Shown here: piece after piece, positions 1 through 11,810 of the stretch
Layout of the letters: the number at the start of each line of letters is the position of its first letter
Position numbering within the stretch: position 1 is the first letter of the stretch
Assembly: GCA_012932865.1 (NCBI GenBank)
Contig: SAXG01000163.1
Span: 1-29,430, forward strand
Direction of reading: 5' to 3'
DNA: 29,430 bases
Origin: Amylostereum areolatum
Taxonomy: Eukaryota; Basidiomycota; Agaricomycetes; Russulales; Stereaceae
Notes under the pieces: model-generated
What the model was told of the DNA's origin: nothing
Databases searched by the model: none
What the model saw: only the letters and a program-made list of their open reading frames with translations
Translations under genes and position numbers: made by a program

Positions 1-3000
1 CACCACGCGTTCGTCTAAACCCAAGTAAGTACTTCCAGCCCAACAATCCACCACGCGGCACCTTCGTCCGACGTTCCTACTTCTTACCGCGATTCAGGCC
101 AAACACTCTCACACACATTTTTCTCTATTATATACCCCCCCTCCAACAAACGCATTACAGCAACCAAACGCTGCACCGTCATTCTTCCAAGTCAAACATT
201 CGATTTGACCTACTTCCCGGCCCCAGGGTCTCCCAAACATTGGCCGCCCAGTCTCTTGAACAGTTTCTCCTATATTCCCATCTTTCGCCCCAAACTAGTT
301 CTGCGCCCCCTTAGCTCATGTTACTCAGACCATCGATCGTCTCAATGCTCATGCCCTCCTACCCACCCACAGCACACCCCCCCCAATGAAAAACAACACC
401 CAAAACCCCCAACACCCCCAGAAACCAACCAGAAACAACACAAACCAACAAAAGACCAACCACCGCCCCCACGTGCCCCGCCGGACGTACAGTACAAAAA
501 GATTGCCTAAACAGCGCACTGACGGAGGGCCGAAACACGCTCCCATATGGCAAGCCGGCGCGCAACCCCCCGCCCCTTCGTGAAGAAGTGAACTGCTAAC
601 AGCCAACTTCTAGCTCTGGGACCGGTTCCAGCCCTACATATAACAACCTTGCCGAAAAAAACAAGCCACAGCAGAGATTACGCTTGCTCATTGGAGTTCG
701 AACTCATCACGCCCGGTGAGAAGAAAGAACAACACAAAGGTGCAAGCCGCGGCGGCATCGTATGCGATCGCTGCTCGCTCGCCCGCCCCTCAAAGCACCC
801 TCCAGAAACTCCACGGCGAGGGACAACAACAACGGACACCAACAACAGCGTCAAACACACCGCCCCCCCAACAGCAAGTTCGCCAAATCCACAACCATCC
901 CGGACCCACAATATCACTACCACCACAAAAGAGAAACAATGGCACCACCGAACCACCTGCCCTACAGTGAAGAGCTACCCACCACCTTTCGGCCTCCTAT
1001 GTTTCCCCTTACCACCAACCCTCACATGACCCAGCCCCAAACATGATTCCCTGTCATGATTCCTTCCCCTATGACATCTCCCATTGCCACACCTCACTAA
1101 CCTCACGCTCCACAACCCCATAGCAACCCACTTCGCGACGCACCACCCTATGACAATCCGCAATCGCCGATGCTGCCACCCGGGTCGCTACAATGCACCA
1201 CCGACGCGCATGCCATGGACGCAGTAATATGTCGCTCATGACGCGCACGGAACTACACGCCAGAATGACGCTAGCATGCCGTTCCTATCCAGTTTCATCG
1301 TTGCAGCATCCCCACACCCACCCAACCCCTCACGCCATGTTCTCACGGGTGTTACATTGTCCCCCCGGTGCATTATGGGGCGCCCAGCGCGACGTCTGGC
1401 AAGAATGGTTGGACGACACGGCAGCGGCGCGCCTGCTTCGTCCCTACGACAGCGGAAGCGGCGAGCAGGATGCCAGGACAGCGAGAGAACAGACGGGGAG
1501 TGGGGCGGCGACATAAAATTCGCAAGCGCGCATCCAAACGAGAGTCGGGAGAAGATATTTCCTCCGGAGATGGCTGGCATGGTCCCCGACGAGCTCGAGC
1601 TCGGTGATCGCGAACGAAGATCATGCGGGAACAAACCAGGGGGAGAAGGTTCTGCCAGGCCGTACTCTGCGAATGGTAGACCGCAAGATCGGGAGAGGTG
1701 ACAGAAAAAACGCATGACACGGCGCGTCATTCAACGTATGGGGGGGATGGACCTCGCCTCGAAAGAAAGGGAGCTCGAACCCTCGCGCTAGAGGACGAGA
1801 ACAACGGGTTTTGGTCAGAGTGTCGTCGAATGAAACGTCGGGCAGGCGTGACAGGAAACAACAATGGCACATGCCGTCGATTCAGAGCGCGGGCTCTGAC
1901 CCCGGTTGCAACACGCCCGGCTGCGATGGGTTGAACGAGGAGATTTGAGTCGGGCGGTGCCACCGGGGCTGCGTCGAGTGTGAGGGAGTGGCAATGTGAT
2001 GGGGAGAGGAGGGCGAGTTTCGCGCAGGTCGTGGGCGGGGCATGAACTGGGGTTTTATTTCCAATATGGAAATTTGTCGCTTTGTGCGGAGACACTATGT
2101 CGGGTTTGTATCTGGGTATTGTATATAATCGTTCGTCTCTCGTCCTTCTCCGCCTATTTTCGAGTGGTTTCTTTAATGTGTTTTGATGCAGATTCGCGGT
2201 CGGTCGTATCCCTTCACCTCCCCCTCGTTCCATCCCATAAAGTCTAGTTGGCATCCTGGATTTTTTGAGTCGTTATCACCATCGCACCAGCGCCGTCGTC
2301 ATCGTCATCTTCATAACCTCCATCGCCGGCTGAATTCTTGCCTCTTGGATCCAGACACCCCACCCTGCATAAACATCTTCATCTCGTCCGAATTCCTCAC
2401 CTAATATATGTTGGGGTTCTTCGTTCTAGCATTGTTTGGGATTCGGTTTCTCTTACGATTTTGCTCACGAAACGTCGGCGAAGGGGGACGCGCGCGATGA
2501 TCAATCTCCTCTTCCTTTCTTACGGCACCGTTGTTCCGCTTCGTCTTTCGTTCCACTTATTATTCCTCCCATCCACAATGCCCGACTTTGATTCTTTCGT
2601 AGACTTCGTCGGCGGCGTGGGTTTCGTATTTCTTTTTCTTTTTCGGCGGGGATGGTGGGTTGTGGGCGCTGCGTTGATCTTGGTTGATGAGTGGATGGGG
2701 GTGGGGGTGGGGTGGATCTATTGGTCGTGTAGGTTTTTATACGCTTATACGGTAAGTACGGGCGCCGTGTCTCTCTCGCTTTTTTTTTTAGATCTCGTCT
2801 TCGTCTGTCTCTGTCTCTTTGCATGTCGCGTCGAATATTATTATTTTAGTGCGTTTCAGCTTTGATGTGAGGAGTGAAGGTGTGGGTGGGGCACGGCTGG
2901 ATTCGTGGGTTGAGTGGAGGGTCCGGGGGTTGTGTTTCGTGAGTGTACAATTGCAAGTCCGAGTGCAGCTGTGAGTTGTAGTTGTCCGACTTCGTTTGGC

Positions 3001-3233
3001 GCGTGCGTTTCCTAGCCTCAGGACCTGAGTCATTAGGCTTTGTCTGTGCAACCCCAGCTAGCGACAATGTTCGACGGATTATATTGTTTGGCGTACACAA
3101 GGGACGTAATGTAAGTTTAACAAAGGTTGTCTCGGAAAATACAAGAGACAAGGGTGCAGTATTCTAAACCGCGTATGAAATGCCAGTAGGACGTAAATGT
3201 CACACACAGCTACGACCCACGGAATCGCTAACT
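1..3233. other. Gene-poor stretch, strongly strand-asymmetric
   Basis: No reading frame here has the look of a real agaricomycete exon. Composition changes in blocks. About 1-1150 is rich in C and A on the plus strand, about 1450-1960 is rich in A and G, and about 1960-2900 is rich in G and T. Plus-strand frames near 760-1240 give proline-, glutamine- and asparagine-rich peptides interrupted by stops. These could be a decayed low-complexity protein or a transcribed untranslated region. A canonical short intron-like stretch (GTAAGT at 2752 to a T-run and AG at 2791) and a TATATAA at about 2122 hint at transcription, but I cannot assign a gene. The G runs at 2694-2716 could form a G-quadruplex. 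Confidence 0.5.
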
Positions 3234-4604
3234 TTAGCCACTGCGCAAAGATGGAGCTACACGCGTTATGGGGGACAAGGCAAACACTTGCACGATGTGA
3301 ACCATTGATTTCAGTGCGTGGGGGGGGGGCGTTCTTTCAGTCGCCCAATGTCGATTGGCAAACGCGCTGAAGGCCGCCGCATTACCGCGCCACCGGCAAG
3401 CATTATTCGGCTCTGAAGGGCGCGCGAGGGGTATTGCGGTCATCAGTCGAGAAAGGTGCGATTGAATTCCGCGTTGGAATACGGTGTGGATTATGTTGAG
3501 CCCAACCACAACAAGAGGCTGATTGGTAACGGACTCACCTTGGTAGAAACACCATCGAAGTAGTACACAGCCAATGGTGAAGATGTCGACCTAAATGGGT
3601 CGTACGGGACCTCTTCGGGAGACTCCAGGGACGTCCTGTTATCGTCCCAATGGTCCCAGAAACCTAAACGACGTGGTTCCAGGCAGCGACTTGTGTGATA
3701 TACATAGTCCACGAACAGTATATGGCCTTGGTCCAGCCACAAGTCGAGGACAACAGGCGCCTCGCCGTGAAGTCCGGAAGAAGAAGAAACGATTCCGAGA
3801 CAGGATGGTTGCCATGCGGGGTACACGGAGTCTCCATCCATCATAAGTTTATCGAACAATCGCTGTTACGAGTTTCAAGTTCGAGGTCACAGGTTTATTA
3901 TATTGTGCGTTTACCCCCGGCATGTGCGACACCATGTTCTGGCATAACAAAAAACCAAGCCCTGTGAAGATATGAGACAGGGATTTCGCGTCGGATCCGA
4001 TCAAGTGACGTGTCAACGCCTACTACCAGGGATCTGTTCCCCGAAATAAGGATTTCTCCTCCAAAATACTCAAAAGGAGGACGAGTCATGGGTCGCAGGA
4101 AGGGCCATGACCATGTAGGGATACAGAAGGGTCGCTGGGTCCGGAAAACACTTTGAGAACAGGGGCTGAGTGGTTGTCGGGGGCGGCGCGTAGGACGTAG
4201 GTCTAGATAGCTTGCGATGGTACGACTCTAAATGCCAGTGCGGATTTTTCTTTATGTCAGAAACGCCCATTCCGTCTGGAGATGCGAGTTGCATCCATAA
4301 GGCTGGGTCGCATCTATCTCACATGTCATTAAATGACAACCTAGCAACGGTGGCACAATATTGGCAGAATACGTACATGAGACCAAACAGCGTCTTCGGC
4401 CCTCCAAGCACTCTTTCCTGATGTGTGCCAGGACGGTGTCCATCCTGGACGGAGGCGAGGGCGTAGCCTGTAGCCGTGGGCCTCCAGAAAGTGAGACCGA
4501 TCTCTCCAATCCGCCTCGAAATCCAACAAGGTCTCTCGGACGTCAACATTCGGACGTACAGCTTGGGGGCCGCGACTCCTGAGTTGCGAATCGAATGACG
4601 CCAT
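3234..4604 (-). pseudogene. Decayed kinase-like gene (RPRLRPGW family)
   Basis: This is a fourth, broken member of the kinase-like family found intact at 9262, 17307 and 19036. Exon 1 is still in frame from an ATG at 4604 and encodes the family hallmark YRLRPRLRPGWTPSW. After the first intron, recognisable family segments lie in different frames: MDATRIS, PDNHSAPVLKVF, a segment matching SYMVMPFL, and a degraded catalytic-loop stretch ending HGVAHA. The activation-segment motif VPYDPF near 3600 is separated from VDIFTIG by a one-base deletion. Several frameshifts and weak splice sites remain, and the HRD aspartate region is lost. It cannot make a full kinase. Sequencing error could explain one frameshift but not all of them. 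Confidence 0.85.
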
Positions 4605-4649
4605 GTTGAGAAAAACGCGAGTTTCGGCGTCAGGAAGGAAATCGAGCAA

Positions 4650-4764
4650 GACAGTAACTGTAGACTCTAGAGGGGCCCGGGGGGTGGAGTAAAATCAGTA
4701 TTCCCGGATACTCGGACAGGTCGGACTTCTGGACATGTGGCCGGCCCGCCGGGTTGGTTCGGCT
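4650..4764. repeat. Dispersed repeat, copy 1
   Basis: This stretch matches 14870-14975 in the same orientation. Shared blocks include GTAGACTCTAGAGGGGCCC, CGGATACTCGGAC and GCCCGCCGGGTTGGTTCGGCT. Copy 1 is slightly longer, with small insertions after GTAAAATC and after GGACTTC. The sharing breaks off on both sides, so these are probably fragments of a larger transposable element such as an LTR piece. I see no coding capacity and no clear target duplication. Confidence 0.8.
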
Positions 4765-7697
4765 AACCTGTGTGGCTCGGGTCAAGCTCGGGTTTGGGTG
4801 ACTTCGCGTAAAAAAAGCCATTCACCGCTGTCCAATCCACCAGAACTTACCAGGTTGCTCTGAACATTGAACAAGCTTATGGATCGTGTGTGCTTCGTTT
4901 ATCAACGCCAACTTATGCTCGACGTCGTGAGAAATATCGTCGGAGTTGCAGCGGAGCCCAAACCGACTCGTTCAAGGACGCGCGTCGACCGGAACCGGCG
5001 CTGCTTTCCTCACCCTACGAACTTCGCGTTCAAAGCACCACAGTCCAAGGCCGCATCGCTCGCCATACGGGATGCTTTCACGCATCTATTTTCCCGACAC
5101 GGTCTGAGGATATTCGGACGCGTCGCGGACCTGTTAGCGTATTCTGCAGACACGTCCTCGGCACGCTTGGGAGACGGACGCAGTCGGGTCTAGCGCTCGA
5201 AGCGCGCCGAATGCGTTTGGTGAACGGAGATCGTGGCTCGTCGAGTCGCGACTGGACGTTCCCCACCTCTCCAGACGGTTTTCTGATATTGTCCAGGTCT
5301 TTGTCGTCCCACCGCTCGGTCGCGTGGGACCGAGTGACAACGGCCGGGGCGCGGCCTCGTTCCCCACACTACCCCATCTTCACGCTCCATCGCGCCGATC
5401 CGTGCAGACTTTGATCTGTGCGGAGACTCGGAGCTTGTCGCGCGTGTATCCCCTTGACGTTCTCCCCTGGGTGCTCAAACACGGTATTTTGCCTGCAGGC
5501 TTCCTAGAATCCGTCTGAAAGGCGGGTTGTTGGGCATACGGTGACTGAACCAGGCGGCGGACGAGGAGCTATTGGCGGAGGCTGTCTGTGGGTGGGGAGC
5601 GGGGGCGCGTCCTTGGGGGGGATGCGGCTGCCGAACTTGTGTCGGTGAAGCTTGCTTGGGCCGCTCTTGGGCTGTCGTGCTCTATTTTTTTTCTATCCTC
5701 CGTCTTTTGACGTTTCATTATTTGCGTTCCGAGACGTGGCCATGGGTGTTTGTACCTATACAGATATCCGCACGCGTTGTCGGCTGAAGTCAACGCGTCT
5801 TTTGGATGTTTACTGTTGAATTACCATGATAACAACCTGCCACCACGAAATCGTTCGTGAAAGGCCAGTGGCATTAACCTTCACGTTCAGAGTCCGAACT
5901 ACGGTGTTCATCCCTCCCCCACCGTCACACCTTTTCCTTATATTTTCAGTCCTCGTCACTCTGGTCGGATGTCGGTGTTATTTTCTTTCTGCCATCGAAC
6001 CCATGACCCTATCGTGACGATATCTTCGTTTTTGTAAAGTGTCAGCCATTTCGGTTCGTTCTCAATTAACGGTCGCTCCCAAGGTGAAACTCCATTGTCA
6101 GCTTCCCCATACCATTGTCAGGCTCAAGATGCAACCGGATCCTGTCGAGCACGCGCAGGTCTGGCCTTGTTGAAATGTACCTATGCTCGCCTCGACCTTT
6201 CAGGAGTGCCGACCGTCTCAAGAATCTCATCTCGTGGGTCGAGGGTTCCCTGTCTTTCTTGCGTGTCGGCCCTGTGACATGCTGGGCCAGTTGACGGAGA
6301 TGCTGGTGAGGAATCCCTTGTCTCCGGTAAAGAGGGTAGTCTAACTTGAGTCTTCCCCCCTGCCTTTCCGCTATCGTATTGTCAACGTTTGTGGCACTTT
6401 TCTGATTAACGGAGGAGGAAACCATCGTACCCAAGTTGCTCACGAGCATTCGAACATCCGAATACCGCAAATCTGTTACTATAGCCCGAAACCGATCCAT
6501 TTGTGTACGGCGACGGCGGGCGGGACGGAGTCCGACGGACTGTTCTCCGTTGCTCAGCTTATACAGAAAACAGTTCTGTCTCTAGGGACGGACAAACTCC
6601 CCACAGCTCAAGCACTCACCGCCCGAGGTCCGATATAGTGGGATCTCGGTGGACGGTACGTAGACAGGAGCGGGGATTGGGCTCGGAAGATCGTATCTGA
6701 CACGTCAGATGCGCTGCAGCATACTGAACAGACTCTTTTGTTCCACAGTGGGGCACAAAAGACACCTGGCCGCCACGGGGGAGCTGGACAGAATCAAGCG
6801 CCGCTCTTGGAATTTCGTCCTAGAAGATCGTCTTTATATTCCCATCGGGCGGCGTTTACAAAAGCGGGACGAAGAATCTACCAAAAGAACAGCATACTGT
6901 GACAATACAAGACCGAAGCGCGTACCACAACCAGTCGGAAATGCCACTGTGGCCGCTGTTCCGCTGGCCAGATGGACCTTGATATCTGCATTACCTAAGC
7001 CTTTGTTTCCCGGGACGGAAATAAAGCCCAGACGGCAATATGCTTTTGGAATCCCGTTTGCTAAGGTGAGTAGTAACTTAACATCAGTTGCCGCTCAAGT
7101 TTTAGTGCTGCCTTGTTTCCCGCGGTTCTTCGCACTCACAAGTGGGTACCATCGGAGCCTACTTCCAGCCCTGAAAATGTCCGGACGGGGACAGACGGGG
7201 ACCTGGCATCCATAAGGCAGGCACACGGCGTACAATTGTACTTAGGGTGGAAGGGGCCGGTCCCGTCCACTGCATCAAACCAACTGAACGGCGGCGCCGC
7301 GCCGACTGGTCCTCCGTCGCATACCTAACCAGAAGATGATTGATCTGGCGCTGACTGCCGTCACGGTGTGCGGGACCTACGAGCCCAGGTAACTCTGCGA
7401 TTGGACGTGCGAAGATTTAGATAGTTGCACATTTTGTATGCTCGACTGACCGCCGCGGACTCCTACATATGTGCTAGAGCCTAGTTGCATTCGTATTTTA
7501 AATCGTCGGCACACCAGGTGCATTTACATAATGTTACGTGGAACGTTCGTAAGAAAGTATAACGATTGATAATTACGGTGTCACTGAAGGCGATGATAAG
7601 CTACCACTCCATCATAGAACGAAATGCCGGGGGCTCTTCAGCTTCAGCCTGCGTTGCCGTCTGAAGACCTAAAGCTCTGAGCACATCGAGTTCTGTT
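4765..7697. other. Unresolved intergenic region
   Basis: About 2.9 kb without a gene I can support. The longest frames are 4890-5414 (+, 174 codons), 6066-6500 (-, 144 codons) and 6709-7215 (+, 168 codons). None shows a recognisable motif, repeat or consistent C-ending codon preference like the genes further right, and no frame joins to another through convincing splice sites. A G-rich run at about 5591-5618 (four runs of three or more G) could form a G-quadruplex. The region may hold decayed sequence. Confidence 0.4.
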
Positions 7698-8381
7698 TTA
7701 AATTATGCCTTCAGCCACTCGAATAGCCAGCGACGGAAAAATCAACGGACCAATATGATCAGGGTTGGCGTTGTCGTATCCTTGCAGCGTCGCCGCATCG
7801 TCTGCCACCGGATATTCGCCTAGGTCGTCCAAGGATTCTTGCAAAGCTTTTGAGGTTGTATTCTGAGGGATTTGAATGGTAAGGCGATATGTAGCGAGGA
7901 AAAAAATCAAGTCCGCTCACATGTATATCCCAGACAAGCCGCAAGATATGATTGTGTAGACGATCCACGGATATACGGAGCTTGCTCCGCGGACTCCACC
8001 TTTCCCTAAAAGAAGAGGTCGCATAAACGCACTTGAAGGTGTTGTACAACCGCCTATGCCTGACAGACCGAAAAATAAAAATGGTTGTAAAACTAGCAAA
8101 GCAGGAGGGACGCACTCTCCGTACATGCTACGCAATTGGTCGATGCTTTGTATTCCGGAATGCTCTTTCCGGTACTGCTCGATACACACTAGGTCTTCGG
8201 GGGTCAAAGAATCCAGTGCCTTCTCAGCGCTGCTGAGCCATTCTTCCATGGTCCTTGCAAAGGTGTCCAACGAGTAAGAGCGCTGATACATCTTCGTCCC
8301 GCCTAGAAGGAGGTCCAAAGCGTACTCGCCACAGGTCAAAGCATTAACAGCAACGCCGAACGCATCAGCGGAGAACGTCAT
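7698..8381 (-). CDS. Small helical protein of unknown function, copy 1
   Basis: I do not recognise this gene, but it has a paralogue at 15316-16178 with matching intron positions. My model has three exons: 8125-8381, 7921-8059 and 7698-7862. The introns begin GTACGG and GTGAGC and end in CAG, giving 186 residues. The ATG at 8381 aligns with the paralogue's start. The N-terminus is fairly hydrophobic (about residues 5-27). A helical segment, EEWLSSAEKALDSLTPEDL, parallels ATWLKEAESLLSAITPEQE in the paralogue. The C-terminus ends in a short hydrophobic stretch (PLIFPSLAIRVAEG). It is transcribed away from the kinase-like gene at 9262, as its paralogue is from the kinase at 17307. Membrane association or a helical signalling domain is only a guess. 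Confidence 0.7.
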
Positions 8382-8490
8382 CTGTGGTATACTTAGTGAA
8401 CGTCAGCACGGCCGGGCGGAGGACCTGTGAGATCAAAATAAAGCACTCACAAAGTAAATTTGACACGGCACACGAGAAACGGATGCAAGT

Positions 8491-8509
8491 ACTCTCTCCA
8501 GGAGAGAGT
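8491..8509. repeat. Short perfect hairpin
   Basis: ACTCTCTCC and GGAGAGAGT form 9-bp inverted arms around a single A. It lies upstream of the small-protein gene on the minus strand. No T-run follows, and its function is unknown. Confidence 0.6.
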
Positions 8510-8933
8510 GGTGAGAAAGTATGAGATAGTAGGAGTCGGGATCACAGATGCGAGATGGACTTGAGATGCATGAGATTATAAGCAAGTCGGAGCATAAAAA
8601 CCTTGTTATGTAGATACCTAGGTTGAATTGGTTCACATGTTCTGTCGTCGTTCCTCACCTCCGTATGAGAAGCAAAAAGACAAGGCTTGAAGGTACTAGT
8701 AAGCGGTGGACTTCGCGAGCGCGACAAGCCAGGGCAGTCCCCCAGCGCCAAAAGTACAATTGCAGACTGCTTCTTCCACTCTTCAGGATGAAAGGACATT
8801 TTATGACTCCTGTCACCTGTGGACAGATTTGATTGTTGCCATGAGAGTCCAAGCTGATGCGCGGACAAACGTCCACAGGAGAAGGAATCTGAGTTGACGA
8901 CTCCGCAGGTTTCGGATTGAAAGAGCGCCTTAG

Positions 8934-8956
8934 GCTTGAGGCCTGAGGCCTCAAGC
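8934..8956. repeat. Inverted repeat in divergent intergenic region
   Basis: GCTTGAGGCC and GGCCTCAAGC are perfect 10-bp inverted arms around TGA. Repeats of TTGAACG follow directly. The site lies between the divergent small-protein and kinase-like genes, about 300 bp before the kinase start. The core AGGCCTGAGGC recurs at 15065 and 20896. It may be a regulatory palindrome or a transposon footprint. Confidence 0.6.
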
Positions 8957-9261
8957 TTGAACGTTGAACGTTGAGCCTCGAGTTTTATGTATCAGACCTA
9001 CTGGATACCAATCAAATAAAAGAATTCTGGCCTAGTCTGGAGGGCAGAAGAGTTCGATTCTACTTACTGGCGCCAATTCGGCGGCGATTGTCAGTGTGAG
9101 AGAAAGCCTCACGCCGAGCATTTGGTGCCTCGGAGTCTGAAATCCGAAGCCTGAGTCCACGTGTTTGTGTCCTTTTGTTGTAGCTCGTTGGTCCTTGTCG
9201 ATATAATGATGCTGTGACTTTTTCAACACCATCATCCGTCCCCTCCTTCTCAACCTTTTCT

Positions 9262-10619
9262 ATGTCTGACTTACTCGTCCATCGGCGCTCTCACAAAGAG
9301 CCAACCACTACTCACGGGCAGGTGCCGGAGTCGGATGCCGCCGATTCCAAGCCTTTCGAGTCCTTATATCCCCACGAGGTCGGCTGGAGAGATCGACAAC
9401 TATTCCTGCAGTCGAAAGGATATATGCTTCGACCTCGTCTTCGACCAGGATGGACACCGTCCTGGAAGGCTGGCGGCCTCGATCCTTCTGAATGCGAAGA
9501 CTATGACTGCCTACCGGTACGTCTCTTTCTGTCTGCTTTGTCGCTAATCTCATTTAGTTTAGCTTCGGCCGCACCTCGTCGATGCAACAAAGATGGAAGA
9601 TGGAAATATGGTTTATATCAAGCGCGTGAAGACAGGCGATCAAGAGTCTACCATTGCACGCATGCTCTATTCCGAGGACATTCGTCACGATCCCAGGAAT
9701 CACAGCGTTCCCGTACTCGATCACTTCCAGGACGACATGGATTCATCTATATCGTATTTGGTGATGCCTTTTCTGAGACCTATCAACTCCCCCACATTTA
9801 CAACCGTCGGCGAAGTCGTGGACTTCGTGGACCAAATCCTTGAGGTGCGCGTGACCGTTCATCGCTTGCAGTGTGTTATACGCTCAGAACTGGCGCTTGC
9901 TCCAGGGACTTGTGTTCATGCACGAAAAAGGTGTCGCACATAGGTTATTCGGCTCAATCTGACGGCTATAGCTGACGCTAACACTGACGATGTAGGGACT
10001 GTTCCGAACCAAACTTGATGATGGACGCCACGGCCATGTACCCTCTGGGATTCCACCCCGTCAGCGATATGCTCCTTCCCGACGCCAAGACACCTGTCTA
10101 TGACTCCATTATACCTCGCTCCGTCGCCGGCGTCAGGTATTATTTTGTGGACTATGGCATCTCCACGTACAGTCCACCCGGTCAACCTTTTCAACAGGTC
10201 GTCGGCCATTTGGGGCGCGACCAACAAGTGCCAGAACTCTCTGACACCGTACCTTACGATCCGTTCGCTGTCGACATCTTCACTATTGGGCACCTCCTTC
10301 ACACAGTATTTCATCGGGTAAGTTTGGAAAATATACCTTTATACCATCTGACACTTAATCGTTTCAGGTTTATTCTAATGTTGATTTCCTCCCACCCGTC
10401 ATCAGGCTTATGGTGCAACGCGACCCATCTCGTCGTGTACGGGCAGATCAGGCATTACTTAGGTGGAACTACTCCCGCCAGCATAGTATATCCACCTTCC
10501 AGATGTACCGGCGTCTCAAGCGGCGGGACGAAGGTCTCTTATTGTCTATGTTCTTTGATACATTCGATCTGATTGGTATCTGTGCGCGAGTGGTTGTGCG
10601 CGTCGTCCGTGGTCGTTAG
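9262..10619 (+). CDS. Protein-kinase-like protein A
   Basis: Five exons (9262-9516, 9563-9844, 9906-9943, 9996-10317, 10368-10619) join in frame to give 382 residues. The start is the first in-frame ATG. The family motif LRPRLRPGWTPSW is near residue 60. Kinase landmarks are the VYIK lysine (about 105), a DQES glutamate (about 113) that could pair with it, AHRDCSEPN (catalytic Asp about 193, Asn about 198), DYG in place of DFG (about 244-246), and VDIFTIG for the alpha-F aspartate. There is no glycine-rich loop. All main catalytic residues are present, so activity is possible but unproven. The C-terminus differs from copies B and C: it lacks their WRLRPRGEH tail and ends hydrophobic and basic. 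The substrate is unknown. Confidence 0.85.
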
Positions 10620-10893
10620 TGCTATCAGTGGTGTATGTATACGTATTAAATACCTCTGTGCAGTAGTATCTCCGCCTTTGAATATTGTATCATTGCATCC
10701 GAACTCGTTCGCGATTCATCGACTGCCAGTGGCCTATTCTGTTCCCTGCTTGACACATTGAAAATCGGGGCCTCTCACTGCTGCATAGTATGATCAAACT
10801 AAATGTATATGTGTGTACACCGCGATAACATTCAATTTTCGGAGCTTCTTGTCAACGTACTTGTCATCCTCCAGCGGGATGCGACCCTTCGCA

Positions 10894-11650
10894 TCAGAGA
10901 TACTTATGGACGCGCTCTTCCAATGACTGTACACTCGCCACCCATGGAGGAAGTTCTTCGTACACCTTGGGCTTGGTCTCCCACTGCTTCGAAAAATCCT
11001 CGATGATGATGGCCGGCCGGCGCGTCTCTGGGACTAAGACCAAGGCGAACGCGCCTGTTGGAAGCCTCATACATCCATCGTGCGAGGGATGGAAGGACCG
11101 CGTAGCGCGGAACGGGGTCCGCTGCAGTGGATCGCGCACTGCCGATGTTGGATGCAAGAGTACTCCAGTTCGTTGCGAAAACCGGTATTGTCGTCGATGA
11201 CGTAGAGCTCGTAGAGAGGCGTAGTCCCGGGGTGGATAGCAGTAGGGTGGATAACAGGAATATGGAATGTGTAGTAGCCTAGTAGGAAATCGGATGGTGC
11301 CATCGAATGGAGTGCCTCCCACGGACGTTTTCCTTGGGGAGCTCTTCGATGGTGGGGGAAGAGATTCTACCATGTATATTCCCTGCCACGCAAGTTAATG
11401 CGCACAGCTCATGTGTTGGTTGTTATTGCACGAGATAAAAGGACATTATTTAAGTAAGTACCAGTAAGTACCTGAGATCTGAGAGTCGTAGGCATAGCCC
11501 TGGCAAGTCGGACCGGGTGCGCCGTACCCGGCTCGTCAATGAACATGACTTTGGCCCACGATCCTCAGGCTACACCACCAGCAGATCCTTCAGCTTCATT
11601 CCGATATCATGCCCCTGAGTGTGATGCTAGCGTGACACCGGATGGAATCC
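10894..11650 (-). pseudogene. Broken gene, family not recognised
   Basis: Protein-like segments lie in several minus-strand frames. An upstream piece (about 11470-11560) reads VMFIDEPGTAHPVRLARAM and ends at a GTACTT donor. An intron-like stretch follows, ending in GGCAG just before the ATG at 11373. The frame opened there reads well at its start (GGTPFDGTIRF) and its end (IIIEDFSKQWETKPKVYEEL, stop at 10894). Its middle is arginine-rich nonsense, whereas the neighbouring frame reads sensibly there (PLYELYVIDDNTGFRNELEY, about 11230-11150). This suggests two roughly compensating frameshifts. An in-frame stop lies before the upstream piece. I read it as a decayed gene; sequencing errors are an alternative. 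Confidence 0.5.
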
Positions 11651-11810
11651 AAAAATGTCATGCTGATATCAGACTCAACGGGCTCCCTTGGGTTGGAAGC
11701 TGAGTTCCTTCGGATTCAATCCAATTATCTTACTAAGCTCGTCAAGGAGCAATCGGCGGGATGCTGGCTCAAATCATGCTTATCGCAATCTTATCATCCC
11801 AATGTGGAAG

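Noticed and set aside
5078..5320. Minus-strand WDDKDLDNIRKP and LDEPRSPF, resembling protein phosphatase inhibitor 2 motifs
   Set aside because: Only two short resemblances in a frame with no other family motif, no ATG-led gene model and no splice context.
6066..6500. 144-codon minus-strand frame beginning MDRFRAIV
   Set aside because: No motif, no codon preference like the real genes and no flanking exon. It could be a small gene, but I cannot support it.
6709..7215. 168-codon plus-strand frame
   Set aside because: No recognisable domain; a GTGAGT inside it suggests it would be spliced if real, but no matching downstream exon was found.
9028..9061. tRNA-like A box (TGGCCTAGTCTGG) and B box (AGTTCGATTCT)
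   Set aside because: Only 10 bases separate the two boxes, far too few for a tRNA, and no acceptor stem can be drawn.
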